DNA of 64,000 bases. Source: Heliopora coerulea (lineage: Eukaryota > Cnidaria > Anthozoa > Scleralcyonacea > Helioporidae). The position numbers were made by a program, and so were the translations under genes. Location: contig JASJOG010000029.1 of the NCBI GenBank assembly GCA_030142905.1, positions 1,431,001 through 1,495,000 on the forward strand. The letters are read 5' to 3'. Below the pieces are notes generated by a model that ran no database searches, was not told where the DNA came from, and saw only the letters and a list, made by a program, of their open reading frames with translations. Below are positions 1 to 14,200 of the stretch, piece after piece. The stretch's first letter is position 1, and every line of letters begins with the position of its first letter.

Positions 1-1040
1 GTGCTACTAATCTAATGTCTTTCTTTTTTTTCCATATTAAACTTGACAAGGACTTTTAACCAGGTACAGTGACAACAAGTTGATAATCTTTTTATTGAAA
101 CTATGTTTGAATTACGTAATTTCACTATTTATGACTTCGCATTTCATTTGGTGCTGTTTTATAAAGCAGAATGTCTAATGAATGTAGGATGTATATTTAC
201 TGTAAAACAACTCAGATCAAGAGGGGACAAGATTGTAAAGTCTATTCAGGGATGTCACGACGAAATCACAAATTGTGGCCGAGAAATCGAAAGTTGAATT
301 AAGTTGGACTATACAATAGTATAATGTGGTATAGTTGTAAATTATTATATTTTACAAAAAAGGCTATAGCTTTCATTACAATCTTAAAAATCAGCGACTT
401 GTCAGCAAGCTGTCTTGGATCAAGACGGCGCCATTACAATTTTGTCAAAACTACAATCAAGGGTGGAGACGCCTCCCTAACAGTGAGGGTCTAAGGGCAC
501 TAAGGTGTAACGCAGGAAGGTGGGGCATTTCTTAAAAAATTTAAAAAAGGGATGACATGTTGGTTTACCGTCGTCGGAGGTGTGTGATTTAACGCTAATC
601 AACACCATTAAGTGGTCATTATTTTAGTTTCTTGTGGTTCGGCCGCCCAGTTTGCTTAACAAAGACACTGTTAGATTGAAAAGACAGTCCTTCTCGTCGA
701 CGTAACAAAACGCAATATTTTACCTAATTCTCTAGGCTAGTGCAAGTTCTCCAGGCCAAGAATGCGGAACTTACAACCCTATCTTAAGTGTGTCTTAAAG
801 TGTTACAATCCCACACCTACCACTTTAGTAGAACTGATGTAACGTAACTACTTGTGCGTGTGGCCAGTTGAACCTGACTGGATAATAGTTTGCTTTGAGC
901 AAGAGGGTTACTATATCACTCGAGAGTCATGTTGTCTAAACGTATTCAGTATGACGATATGCCTTAAATCATATTTATAGTTAAAAAAAAAATGATCGCA
1001 AGTGAGGAACCAGTCGGGAAATATAGAAAAATACAGAACT
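1..1040. other. Upstream intronic or flanking sequence, nothing recognised
   Basis: AT-rich non-coding sequence. It was checked for the missing N-terminal P450 exons (WLG.GLL..S block) without success. Confidence 0.5.
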
Positions 1041-1880
1041 AAGTCATTGAATAAGTTAAAGAATTTACTAAACTAACTGACGTTTCGTAACGTCATCAGA
1101 GTGTGAAATATTATTACAAAACAGAGAATATATATAGATTACTTCATGGTTGGTGAGCGCGTACGATTTTTATTCACGAGTTGTGATTCATCACAAGTGA
1201 ATAAAAATCGGACTTGCAAACCAACCATGAAGTAATTTGTTTATTATATACGCACTGAGATCAACACTTTTTTATAACAAGTGATGGAGCAAATGCTCCT
1301 TCGAGTTGCTCTCCGCGACAAGTCGACGAAGTCGCATGTAGACAACATAAAAGTCAGAAAATGTATTTATTTTTAATGATAGTCTTAAAAGTTCACATGT
1401 TTAGCAGCAAGATAAGTATGAACACAACGTGATAGAGATATGTGAGAGCAAACAAAAAGTTCAAACTGTAAAGGTTCGCATGAGCTGTTGCGGGAAAAGT
1501 CGATACGCTTCTCTCACTAGTGGCAAACAATCGTCTGAGGCCTCTGATTGGTCAGACAATTGTAGTCATTCGTGGGAAAAATTCGACTTTAAAATCCTTT
1601 CCTTTTGTTCTTTTCCTTCCAAACGTCTTGTAGGAGAAAGCCTCTTAATTTTCAAAGTTAAACCCTCTTCGGATGACAATGTCAGCTTCTTTCTTTTTTC
1701 TTTGTTCTGAATTTCTCTTCTTTATTTCCGCTACTACACAACTTGTAATTTAATACCTCCATTTATTTATATATATTTGCTGTTTTGTAATAATATTTCA
1801 CACTCTGATGATGTTGCGAGATGCGACGAAACGTTAGTTAGTTTAATTAATCCTTTATCTTGTTCACTGGCTTTGTTCCC
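1041..1880. repeat. Inverted-repeat element with hammerhead-core-like ends
   Basis: Imperfect inverted arms near 1041-1115 and 1780-1880 (CTAACTGACGTTTCG... against ...CGAAACGTTAGTTAG). The right arm holds CTGATGAT, a hairpin GTTGC/GCGAC and GAAACGTT (1804-1835). The left arm has a shortened version. A nested near-perfect hairpin lies at about 1138-1233 around ATTTTTATTCAC. No coding capacity was recognised. The ends resemble termini of Penelope-like elements, by analogy with 5755-7117. Confidence 0.55.
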
Positions 1881-1935
1881 TGTTTTATGCTGGGCATCAA
1901 TATTTCTCCTAGGATTCATATTTATGGTTGTTTTT

Positions 1936-2095
1936 ATTTGATTATCATTGTTATTATTATTATTATTACAACTCGCACACCACCCAACTAAGGACAGTGG
2001 AAAGGGTTTATTATTATTATGATTATGATAATAGTGAAAATTATTTTTATACTGTTATTATTATTATTACTGCTATTATTATAATTTTTTCTGTT
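1936..2095. repeat. TTA/TAT-rich trinucleotide tract
   Basis: Blocks of TTATTATTATT lie immediately before the first P450 exon seen in the window, forming a long pyrimidine/AT-rich approach to its acceptor. Confidence 0.7.
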
Positions 2096-2102
2096 TATCT
2101 AG

Positions 2103-2223
2103 CGATGGAGCCAAGTGGAAATCTCGACGAAAGCTCCTTACGTCAACATTTCATTTTAGAATTTTGAACGATTTTATATCCGTTTTCAAGAAACAATCTG
2201 CAATTTTGGTTGAAAGACTTAAG
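2103..2223 (+). CDS. CYP4V2: CYP4V-like exon a (C helix)
   Basis: The first recognisable exon follows a TTTATCTAG acceptor and ends at AAG|GTATGT. It encodes the C-helix WxxxR region (KWKSRRK), whose Trp and Arg contact heme propionates in the family, then the STFHF block and an amphipathic stretch ending in ERLK. It starts with one base completing a codon, so at least one coding exon lies upstream. Confidence 0.9.
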
Positions 2224-5200
2224 GTATGTTGTTAGATGTACGTTGGTCTAATGATGTTTCCCGTTGCTCTGGCCACGACCATTTACAGATCTATTCTAGA
2301 AGAACAGTAACTCCTTCCCAGCAGGATCAGTTTCCATTCTGGCTAACGCCACTCGATTTTTAGTGCAAAGTTTCTTTAGAAAATTTGCACTATTGTCATG
2401 AGGCTAAAAATTTGCATCAGCTAGGGAAGATAAACAAATGTTAACATTCCGGGGGGTGCAATTTGTAGACTGTATTTCGAAAATAAGTCATATTTTTCAA
2501 TATTTTGGCGTATTTTGCTTCTTGAAGACGCAATAAACATTACATCCTTGTTGAATAAGCGATTTACACCATAATCCATCAAATATCTGTCATATCAAAG
2601 TCTTAGCATCGCCTTGTCTTTCTTCTTTTTTACACATTCCTGACATTCTTTTCAGTGTCCCTCCCCTGAATTTGCTCGCACGTGCCTTATCACGAGAACC
2701 GCGTTGCCATTGGGCCATCTGCGGCTCTTGTGCGAGATTTGCAATTGATGTAAACATGGAAATGGGTAAAATCGTCTTGATACAGAAGGCGACTGATATA
2801 TATCTGCCTATGTTCAAAATGACGAAGAATTTGTGGCCAATGGATAGCATAATTAAACATGGTATGCCGCATACTAGTAAACTACATTCTCATAAAGTAT
2901 TTTCTCAGTGTTTGTCGAAATCAGTTCATTTTCAGTTGATTGGACTTCTCGACATTTATACCTTTATATCACAAGTAATGAGTGGCGCGGCGTCTGAAAC
3001 GGGCTTAATGTTCTTTCTAAATCAGAGTTTATAATAACTGCATATTTTGTAACGAAGTTTTGTACTTTGTAAACAATTCACGAACTTCGCTTTCGAAGTC
3101 ATGACTCCAACTTCGACATCTGAAATCAAGTTTACTTATAAATACGTTTGCAATGAACGGTGTCCGAATAAATCGTTTTCATTCCTATTTTTTCCGGTAT
3201 TCAAATATTTGAAAATTATTCATTTTTCTTGGTAAAAATACGCGGTTACGTATTTGTACGGCCGGTTACATGCTAGCAACTGATCAGAAATTAAACATAT
3301 CATGATCACCTCCAAGCAAGTTGCACCATACATCATTTTCATTTACATTAGAGTCTAATTATCTCCGAGAAACTTTGCACTTTCCTTGGATCTCAGAGTT
3401 TTCGTCTAGGGGGTGACGTCCTGCTAAAAAAAGGTTTATACGAAGTGACTAGTTAGTTCCTTTTCCTTTGCTCTTTCACAGCTAGGGTTAGCAGGGTTCA
3501 AAATTCAATTGGAAATCCAATGGTCCGCACCACCTTACTGGAAAGTCACTTGGAACTGCGTGATTTCGGGTGGTTCTCACAATGACATTGAAGCTAGAGA
3601 AGCAAGAAGGTGGGGTTGGATTCGGTAATTTTCTGCTGTGACAAATTGATGCAAAAGAAGTGTAAAAGTAGTGTGTTGCCTAAGTGGGATGCTAGAGTTC
3701 CGAGCAAATGCTCAAATACCCTTCTTCTTGATATATATTTATATCGTCCTTAGTATGAAAATATCTCCATTCTTTTTTTCCTATCGTAATTCTGGAATAA
3801 AAATGAAAACGCAATCCAACCAAAGTAGATTTTCATGTGAGCATGAGACTGTGGAGTTATCGAGGAAAGCATAACGGTCAGCCAGAACTCGTTTAGGGGT
3901 TTTTAACATAAGGTACACTGACTAGTTTGGTCAAGGACTTACTAAGGCAGTAAAATACGTTCAAAACATTGGTGTACCCAGCCCATAGGCCGTCAGGCCT
4001 GGGCCTACCAATTTTTATTACAAAACAGAAAAATAATAAAAAATTAAATGAGAAATTGATATAGACAAGGCGAAACAAAAATGTCGAAATTCCCCGAAGC
4101 CATAAACCCTAATCAGCTCAGTAACAGCAATGATCAAATCAAGCAGTTTACCATGAATAATTAATCAAATAATTTTTATCTTTAAAAATATTCCGAGGAC
4201 CAACCACCAGACTTCCCAGAAAGTCATGCTTTCGATGCGCTTCTTGATGCTCCCAAGCCAGCAAATACCCTAACGTCTGGGTACGCCACTGCAAAATTAA
4301 ACTCTGAAGTCGAAATGGTCTAGGTTGACCATAGGAAAAATCCAAAGTTAAATTATCCTTTAGGGCCCATTTATACGATGCAATTGTCGTATACGATATT
4401 TCATCCTGGAATATGTGATGTTGTCTAAAAGACACAATTACTGCTTTCAGTTTGCTCACTAATGTAGCAATAGGTGCGTAGGGCTCCAGTCAGTTAATCG
4501 GATACATCAGAACGAGCAATCGCAAACGACAGTCGTATGGTGTAAATTGGCCTTTTTACGACCGTTAAGAGATTTTCGCGACACTTCACGTACAGCCCGG
4601 CTAGAGGACCCAGCCAGGCTCATTCGTTCACATCACGATCAAGTCGGGTTGGTTTGTTTTTCTTGGGATTTTTCTCAAGGTGAAGCACGTTCTAAAACAA
4701 AGAAAGGCTTTGAAAAATAGTTGGTGGGGTTTGATCACTCCCAAGAGATTTAGAGGTTAATATACTGACTACCTGATTAACATGGTTTGAAAAAGCAGGA
4801 ATTGCATGTACAAGTCGTGAAATGCCTGGTGATCAAACACTTAAAGGAAATATCTTAATCCTTTCCACTCCATACCCAACTTTCTTATTTTACTCTGGCT
4901 AATGCCAGACGATTTTACTCGTCAAGGGGAGACGTCTGTGACAGGAAATGATTAAAATAAGTTGTAGGTAGCTGAAATCTAACATTTATTCCGTTGAATA
5001 AAACGCACTCTCTGCCGCTTTGAAATTTTTGTTAATCTAATAAATTCGCTCGCATCCGGTGTAGATGTTCTCACCTTGTATTTATGTCAGCATTTATAAT
5101 TGTATTCGATGTTTTAGAATAGTTCTTCTTTATGCAATTCTTTCGTCATTACACTGACAACCTGATCATTTCCACGATCAATGTTCCATGATCGAAGAGT

Positions 5201-8200
5201 CTCGTTCCAATGATTTGATTCCCTGGCGTGTATTCCAATTGCAAAGGCCTGTCGAGGAGACAGGATCAAACGGACCAATAATATTTCTTAAATATTTTTT
5301 CTTATGTTTTAGGGAAGTGCGGGAAAAGGTGAATTCGATATTGGTCCTTATATTACCTTGTGTGTGCTGGACATCATATGTGGTATGAAAATACACCTTA
5401 TTAACCATGTGGGTTATGTTATCAAGGTCTACCTTCCCTTTCTAATTTTGCCATATCGTTTAGTACCCAATCCTACCCCACTTTGAACTGTCATTGTTCT
5501 TTTATGGCTAAAGAGCTTGATGCTTCTATCTGAACTTTCATCCTTCCAGTGAAATTTTCCGTCCCAGTTGGAACCCTGACTACATTACTCTTTAACCTGT
5601 CATAGTTTAACGTCAATCCTGTCATATGTTATCCGATTCTATCCAACCCTATCCTACCCTGTCAAAGGCGTAGTTTATAGGGATGTGGGAGTGTAATTAC
5701 CAAAACAAGCTTGGCGAGAAAAAATTCGGACAAAAATAGATAGTTGGTAAGATAGAAATTGCAGGAATCACTGAGTATTTTGATAAAATACACAACAACG
5801 ATAACTCCAAAAATCGATAGCATATTTAATTTATTCTACGTTTCGACTAGGCTTTAGTCATCTTCAGGAATGCTGCTGGGTTACAGGTGGGGTCTACTTA
5901 TACAAACTACAATCACGTGAGATCTATTAATAGAAAATGATGAGTTCTCGGGATGCTTTAGTCCCGTGGTTGAGCTGCGGTTTCAGGCGGCGGATGGCGA
6001 GCGCTTCCTTATAAAGCAATGTCGACCAGTGATCGCCTTTGTCAATAATTACACAGTTGTTAAATATAAAGTCACATAAACTGATTTGTAAGGTTTCGTC
6101 CGGGTTTTGTTTGTCTAGCGAAATTTGAAAGAGTGATTTGATGTCCTGGAATTGTTCACAAGAATTGATGTGGTTGTGAATTTCGGAGTCAGGGAGAGTC
6201 GTGTGTCCTTTTATTCTAGTGAAAAAGCATCTGTTTTTCCGATGTATGATTGTTGGCAACCTGGGCAAGAAAAGCTGTATACCACAGAACTTTGGTATTC
6301 TTTTGGTGTTTTGTCCTTGCACGACAAAAAACAGTTTGTGGTGGTGGTCTTTCAGTTGACAATTAATCGACAGGGACGTTTTATCAAGCGCAGGAGATTT
6401 TCCTTGAATTTCCGGGGTAATTTAGTGCCACGTTTGCCAATATATGGTAGACGGAGCAATATTTTAGGGGGCTGTGAAGTTTCTTCTGTGGTCTGGGTAA
6501 GATCGTCAGGGTTAGGTGGGGTCCGGTCTGTGTTGAACCCGTTCCATGACATAAGCTTTCGAAAGCTTAAAAAACTAACAGACGCCAATATAATTAATTT
6601 TATGTTCGTTATGTTGATGACACGTTAGTTCTCACGAAACCAACCGACATATCTATCATCCTAGAACAACTCAACAGCTACCACCCCCAAATTCAATTTA
6701 CACATGAAGAGTTCGTGGACAATAATGATGTTCACTTCTTAGACATTAAAATAACTTCGTCTGGTACTACAATTTTCCGCAAATGTACCCACACCGGCCA
6801 GTACATCCATCTATCCAGTTTTACAACCTGGTCCCGAAAAACCGTCTGGATCAGATCGTTAATCCATCGTGCCTTCAAGATTTGCAGCAACACAACTCTA
6901 CTCACAGATGAAATACAAAACATTCGAAAGCTTATGTCATGGGACTAAAGCATCCCGAGAACTCATCATTTTCTATTAATAGATCTCACGTGATTGTAGT
7001 TTGTATAAGTAGACCCCACCTGTAACCCAGCAGCATTCCTGAAGATGACTAAAGCCTAGTCGAAACGTAGAATAAATTAAATATGCTATCGATTTTTGGA
7101 GTTACCGTTGTTGTGTATTGGTAAGATAACTCAATAGTGATTGACCGATCATCGGAATCGGAATCGGACCGATTATTGCGTTATCGGTAGACAATCGGAA
7201 TCGGTTAAAGTTCCTGTATTTCCCGATTATAACCGATTAATATGGAAATAAAACAACTCTTCAGAAGTTGCCAAATTGGCATCGTTTTCATCAGTTTCTT
7301 CTACGGTCAGCAGCGAGATGTGCGCGCGTATTTGTCTATCACCAGTCAGTCACTTACACAATCTTATAATGCAATATGAAATAGATAAAATTACAAAAAT
7401 AATCGGATATAGATCGTCAGTTGGGCTTTAGCAACCTTCAGATGTCTACTGAAAATTCTTCGACAGATTTCTAGATGAATGGCTTTCTTTTAAACAAATA
7501 CAAATTGGTATTTAAGACATTACTATTGTATGAGTAGGAAATATTTCCTTCACTGCTCAACACAACCGGAAATAAAGATTTGTTTTCTTGCTTTATCCAA
7601 GTCTTTTCAAAACGTCTGCATGTTGCACGTCGGCTAGCACTGGAACACTGAATGCTCTAGCTGTGCTGTTGTTATTCATTGCTAGTGTCGCGCCAGATGA
7701 CCAGGCGTCAGCGAGTCTAGCCGGAAAATTACTTTTAAAAAAAAAAAAAAAAAAAAAAACCTGTTAAAAGTATTTTGCTATTTCTCCTACTAACAAGTTG
7801 TAGCGTGTGCAAGTCTCTTATGCAAAGCTACTAACTTAGCAGTGGGTTAAAAACTATTTTACCATGTGAAGGAATTGTGTTTTCTTACAAGTTTTTGGCC
7901 AACGAAGCCATTTAAAGTTGTTTACGCCAGGTTTGCGTGCAGAATGAATGACGTCATTGGACTCGTTTTGATAATCGGAATCGGAATCGGACCGATTATG
8001 ACTTGGAACAATCGGTAATCGGTAATTTCCGATTGTGGCATGATCGGTCAATCATTATAGCTCAATATCCCTTTTGGTTTCTGGTTTATGCTCACACCTC
8101 TTGCTGTTCATTACCAGAAAATATACTCTCATTAACGCCAAACTCAAACTCATTAACGCAAAAATACATTCATTTTATTCAATCGACATTCATTAGCGTA

Positions 8201-11200
8201 GATACGCAACCATTTGCATCAAATGGCATTCTATAAAGCCAATAGACGACCATTAACACCATTCTACTATACATTAGGGATAATAAAATTTCAGTTACGC
8301 AAGAGAAATATTTCGCCTAATTGAAATTTATTAGTCCTACTATGGAGTAGAATGGTGTTAATGGGCGTATGTTGGGGCTATGGAATGCCCGTCCATGCAA
8401 ATGGTTAATGATTTTGAGATTGGCGTTAATGATAGTATATTTTTCTGCTTATGAACAGCAAAAGTTGTAATTCGCGTGTTAGGGTCGAGCAAGCGAGCGT
8501 ACACCATATATGGCCTAAATACGCGTCGAATTAAGTTCGAGCAATTTTTGTAAGGAGGTAATTATTCGGGGAAAATTAAGCTACATACCCCTCCCGAGCG
8601 AAAATGGTTAACTTCGCCCCTGAAATTCCATTGGCCCATTTACAGTAACAAGTCGAAAGCCTTCAATCTTTTTAAAATGGTTGAAATATTCAGTATTTTT
8701 GAATCCTGAAAATGCGTGCAGGGTGGTGATCTATGCAAAATACTCGCAGGGTTGATGAAAGTTGAATCAAATAGTCACGAAACCAAAATGAATTTCTTCC
8801 ATCCGTAAGAAAACACCGTTCCGAAGAAGATATTTCATTCAAGCAGCAAGAAACAGGTCAAGAGGAATTTTAATGCTGTTATTGCCAATTTTGAATGAAG
8901 TCACGGCTGTTTATCAAATTAAAAATACGTTTTGTTTTTTGTCGTCTTGTTGGAGAATGTAAACTTCACAACTTAACTTAACCGCCAAAATCAAAATGTA
9001 CTTTTTACTGCTAAATCTTCACTATTTCTTTATCGATTTTGGAATTAATTACATTAAAACTTCTCTCTACCGGATTTTTTTGCAGTTTGAGTGTGGAATC
9101 TTGCTTTTCAAAGAGATTGTTTACTTTTAATCGGTCCTTTTTTTACCAGTACATCTTCGTTGGTGAAGTTCTCAATACTCTAAAATTAATTTCAGTTTTT
9201 CCAAGGGACACTCTTTATATCCTCAATTTACCTCAAGTAATTGAAATTTGGGTCAAGAAAAGTAATCCGTTGACTGTATTCGCTAATTTCGCTTAATCTT
9301 GGGGTATTTTTTAAAAACAGATGCATCGTTAACAGGAAAAGTTGTCGTTTCTGGGACTTTCAGTTGCTCTCTGTTACAAGCTGGCAACAGTGCACATTTT
9401 GTGGTTCCAGGAAATTGCTCGCTGGCTGATAAATTGCAAAAATTCTAATAATTGGTACTTTTGCTTCGTCCAGCGTACCCTGGAGAGTATTAGCACGTCA
9501 CCATCATTTTTTGTGGAGAACCAAGGACAAACTATTTGGTGGGACCCGAACGACCCTAACCTTTATGACATCGAACTATAAAAACACTTAACTTTAACTG
9601 TGCAAAACTTAACTTTACCTTCTTCCTACAAAATATCAGCTCAAATCATCATTTTTAGTATCGACCAGACCGTTTGAACCCGAGCTTTCGCAAACGTGTT
9701 TAACTCAAACACTTTAAAAAAAGATAGATAGTTTAATGTGTGCTGTCTCTCGATCCAATCCGTGTCCCATGCATATGCCACATGGTGAGAATAATTCATT
9801 TTGAGTATCTTGGATTTTCTAGAAACGTCAATGGGTGTCCATGTTAATGCTCAGTTCAACAGCAATTCTAAGTATGTCCAAGCAGTGTTAAGGTAAAATA
9901 TTTTCTTTGATATTGGATTTTCTTATTGCTTGATTGTTCAGTACTAGAAGTTAGTAGTTTTCATCAATTCAGGGAGAATTTTGCGATACATGAATGCCAT
10001 TCGACCTATGTTCGATTGGTTGAACGTTCGTCTGTTCGAAATTTGCGAGCAGTACTCGAACTCGTTGAGTATCCGTTGTTTTAACTTAAAATCTCAATAA
10101 AGTCCTGAAAAATTGTAATCCAGGAAGCTACTTTAGATCCGATCACCTAAACAGTTTTCTGAAGGTGACGTAAGAGTCAGTTTAAGAGTCAGTTTAAGAG
10201 TCAGTTTAAGACAGCTAAAATAATCCCAGTTTTTAAATCAGGGAATAAAAACGATGAAGATAACTACCGCCCGATTTCAGTATTGCCCCTAATTTCTAAG
10301 ATTATGGAACGTGCTGTTCAAATTCAATTATTAGAACATCTGTCAGTTAACAACATACTGTCTATATATCAGTCTGGATTTAGGTAGAAACATTCTACAG
10401 AAACAGCCCTAGCATATATCAATGATCGTATTCTGGGGAACATGAATAATGGTATTCTGACAGGAGCTATTTTTATTGACTTAAAGAAGGCTTTCGATCT
10501 TGTAGACCATGAATGCTTGCTTCACAAACTTGACCATTACGGAGTTCGTGGAGATAGTTTGGTATGGTTTCGTGAATATCTGACTACAAGAATACAACAG
10601 ACCTTGTACGATAATGAATTATCTGATTATCGTCCTATAGATTATGGTGTTTCCCAGGGGTCAATTCTGGGCCCTCTATTGTTTGTGTTATTTATCAACG
10701 ACTTGCCAAATTGCTTGACCCACAGTTCAATTATGATGTATGCGGATGATACTGTAATTTATTTTGGTGGAACCTCAGTGACGCATTTAGTTAATTTATT
10801 ACAACAGGATCTTAATAACGTAAAAAATGGATGACAGAAAATAAGCTGATCATTAACTGCTCAAAAACGAAATGTAGGCTATTTGGTACAAGGCAAAAGC
10901 TGAATAAAGCAAGTGACTTTGAAATCAAATTGTGTGATCAACCACTGAAACATGTGTCTACATTTAAATACCTCGGTGTTACATTTGACGAAAGTATGAC
11001 ATGGAAAGATCACACAGAAAGTATTTGTGTTAAATCAAATAAACGGTTGGGGCTTCTATCGCGAATCAGATCATGTCTTACGATAGATGCATCTAAATGT
11101 ATCTTTAGCTCCTTGGTCAAGCCGTTGCTAGATTATGCCGACTCAACATGGAGATCTTTAAATGCTGGATGCAGTGAGAAATTACAGAGACTGCAAAACA

Positions 11201-14200
11201 AAGGAGCGAGAATAATACAACTAAGCTCGTCATCCAAGGAAGCCACATTAGAACTGCAATGGATTAACCTTGAAAACACTAGAATCATCCATAAGTGTAT
11301 ATTAGTTTTTAAATGCTTAAATGGATTAGTGCCTGATTATTTTAATCATTATTTTACTCTTAACAAATCTGTTCATCGATTAAATACCAGGCAAGCCAAC
11401 GATATTTACCTTGTTAAACCCAAATTGGAATTATTTAAGAAATCCTTTGTTTACTCTAGAGCGAAAAATTTTAAGAATCTCCCAGCTTCTATTAAACAAT
11501 CTAAATCTTTAAGTACTTTTAAAACGCAGATCTATAAACATTTTTTAACATTTTAATGATTACTAGCTATGTTGTCTAATTTTGTATTATTGATAATTGT
11601 GTATGTGTAATTTTATATGCAGGGCCCCTCTGAATACCAGCCAAGTGCTGTATGGGCTACCCTGCTAAAATAAAGCTTCTTATCTTATCTTAAACTGTTA
11701 TTACTAGTATTTTTGGTCTTGTCATTATCGCTGTTGTTTTTGTTGTTATTGTTGTTAGCATCACGTTAATTATTGTTTCGCATCTTTTAGTAAATAACGT
11801 AAAGCAAGCTGCTACGAACATTATAAACAATCAAAATGTCAACATTTAAAAGCAAATGTTACATACCATTCACACATTGTGTATTGGTTGCCTGATTTAT
11901 CTTTCCGATCTCGAAGAATGTTCAAACTTTCGAAAAGGGGATTCTGCAGATGATTTTGCATTACACTTACCTGACAGCTTTCACCCTTTCGTGAACTAAC
12001 ATCCTCTTGAATACTTGAAAATTCGCCGTCTGAAGGCAATTACAGTTACAGAATTTTCACTCATAGAATTTTCAATTATTTCTTTTTTCCATTCAGCAAT
12101 GTAAGATTATTTAGACTTTCTTTTTTTTTCTTTATTGATTTGTGTGATGAAGTATGAGCGAGCTGGTGCAGGAACGGCAAAAAGCTCCTTGGCTTTGGAC
12201 TGATGTTGTTTATAACTTAACGTCCTCAGGAAGAAAGCACCGGAATGCACTAAATATATTGCACGGTTTCACGAACAAGGTAACGTATATATGTAAACAT
12301 TAATTTAAGGCAGAGAATAATTATTTAGCTGAACAAAGGACGAGGATATTTGAAATAAGAGTGATCTGACCATCAAATAAAAAAGAAATTGTGAATTCTG
12401 CGTGTGTGTTTCTCTTGTTCGTACGATGTTACTTGTTTAACAAATAGAATATTGCTTGACTATCTCTGTGCTGTGATAGAAACATGAATGATGTCAGTGT
12501 CATGATAACTTAGTATTCATAACCGGATATAATTTGAATATCACGTGATTTGATTAATGTATTTAAGCTGGAATTATGATTGTTGTAAATATAATTTAAA
12601 GTGAACATTGCTGGACAAACATTACAGTCATTTGAACCGGAAAAGTGCCTAATGGAAATAGGAGGTGTAGCCGAGTGTTTTCTGATATTTTTATGGTTGA
12701 GACAGCGTTATTGATGTTTCTATCGCAGTACAGAAACACAAAAGCTATTTTCTATTTGTTTTATAAAATAACCAAGATTTTTTAAATTTTCGTGACGTCG
12801 TTCATGTCTTTGTGCTTCAAAACAAAATGAAAATGCAGTCAGCGTATCTCTGTACTGTGAGAAAAAATGAGGTTCGTCCAATCAGAGCGTGCAAAGGATG
12901 CGTTTATTTTATAAAAAGTGGTATAAAAATTAGTTATTGTATGTGTGGCATGGTATGGTAAATGGTGTGGTGTATGTGGCATGGTATGGTACATGGTGTG
13001 GTGTGTGTGGCATGGTATGGTACATGGTGTGGTGTATGTGGCATGGTATGGTATATGGTGTGGTGTATGTGGCATGGTATGGTATGTGGTGTGGTGTGTG
13101 TGGCATGGTATGGTATATAGTGTGGTGTGTGTGGCATGGTGTGGTATAGTGTGATAGTGTGTATTGTGGCATGGTATTCTATAGGGTGGTGTGTTGTGTG
13201 GGATGTGGCGTGGTATGGTATAATGTACTGTGGTAACATGGTATCGTATGGTGGTGTCTGGTGTGACATGGTATTGTGTAGTGTGGTTGGAGGTATGGCT
13301 GATATGACAAAGTGATATGTGCTAATCTGTCGTATGGTCTGGTGTGTAGTATACCGTGGCATGACTGTTCCCCCTTGGTTCTCCGCATCTCAAATTTTGA
13401 ATCTGTAAAAGCAGTTGCAGAGTAGCATGCAATGGGCACCTTTTTATGAAACGTAATGCCTTCTTGGTCTCTCTACCGAAGACATTTCAAATATTAATTT
13501 TCTCGCATTTTCTAAGACAAGTACTGATTTGTTTTGAAAACGTAATTTAATAATCTTTACTGATGCAAAGCCTCTTGAATGTAAACTGTATGTCCACGAC
13601 GAAAATGACGACGTAACGTCCACGATGAAATGGATTTTGGAACTTGACTCACGTGACTTTATGTCATCTGTCTTGTTATGTCAAAGTATGTATTGTCGTG
13701 TAATGTCAAGTATGTTATGTCACGTCACATCTTGCCACGTCACGTCGTGTCGGACCACGTCCCGTGTCATGTCATGTAATGTGACAGTACTTCATGTCAT
13801 CAAATATCATATGCCGCGTTTAATATCATAGTTCATTGTATATGATGTCACTTCGTGTTATGTATGTTTTGTTGTATGGAAATATTCACCAGGTCTTTTC
13901 ATTAATTCAATCGTTCTTGCGATTGTGTTTAGGTAATAAATGATCGGATAAGTGAACGAACACAGATAAAAGAAAACGACTTCTCTGAGAAATCAAGCTT
14001 GTCTTCTCCAACGAAAGGTAGACGTTTAGCTTTCTTGGACTTGCTATTGGAAGAATACGACCAAGGACATATTAGTAGAGAAGGTATTAGAGAAGAAGTT
14101 GATACGTTTATGTTTGAGGTAAATTTTTCTTATTTTTTTCACTAGAAATAAGTAGACAGTATTGAGTACTTCATAAGTATGTGGAAAATGAAATGTTTAT

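Larger units (their letters stand above)
5755..7117. mobile_element. Penelope-like element, inverted double copy with 11-bp TSD
   Basis: The same 3' terminal sequence occurs at both ends, facing outward (about 5780-5960 against 6940-7110). The left half on the minus strand (about 6588-5927) encodes the end of the RT region and a GIY-YIG-type endonuclease block ([38 protein letters not shown]). The right half on the plus strand (about 6603-6945) encodes the RT segment with [15 protein letters not shown] and [14 protein letters not shown], then jumps into the 3' end, losing the endonuclease. TTGGTAAGATA occurs at 5744-5754 and 7118-7128, so the inverted composite appears to have inserted as one unit. 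Both halves are disrupted. Confidence 0.85.

Noticed and set aside
1..2102. Missing N-terminal exons of the P450
   Set aside because: No frame matches the expected CYP4V blocks with a donor in the right phase; they probably lie upstream of the window.
2590..3034. Overlapping open frames of 60-120 codons
   Set aside because: No family resemblance, no splice context and frames overlap on both strands; likely chance.
7039..7068. Bona fide hammerhead ribozyme
   Set aside because: The core and stem II are present, but an extra U precedes stem II and no convincing stems I and III could be drawn, so it is kept only as a core-like motif.
12839..13439. Several overlapping open frames on both strands rich in His/Thr/Pro or Trp/Gly/Met
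   Set aside because: They are translations of the GGTATGGT minisatellite and have no independent support.
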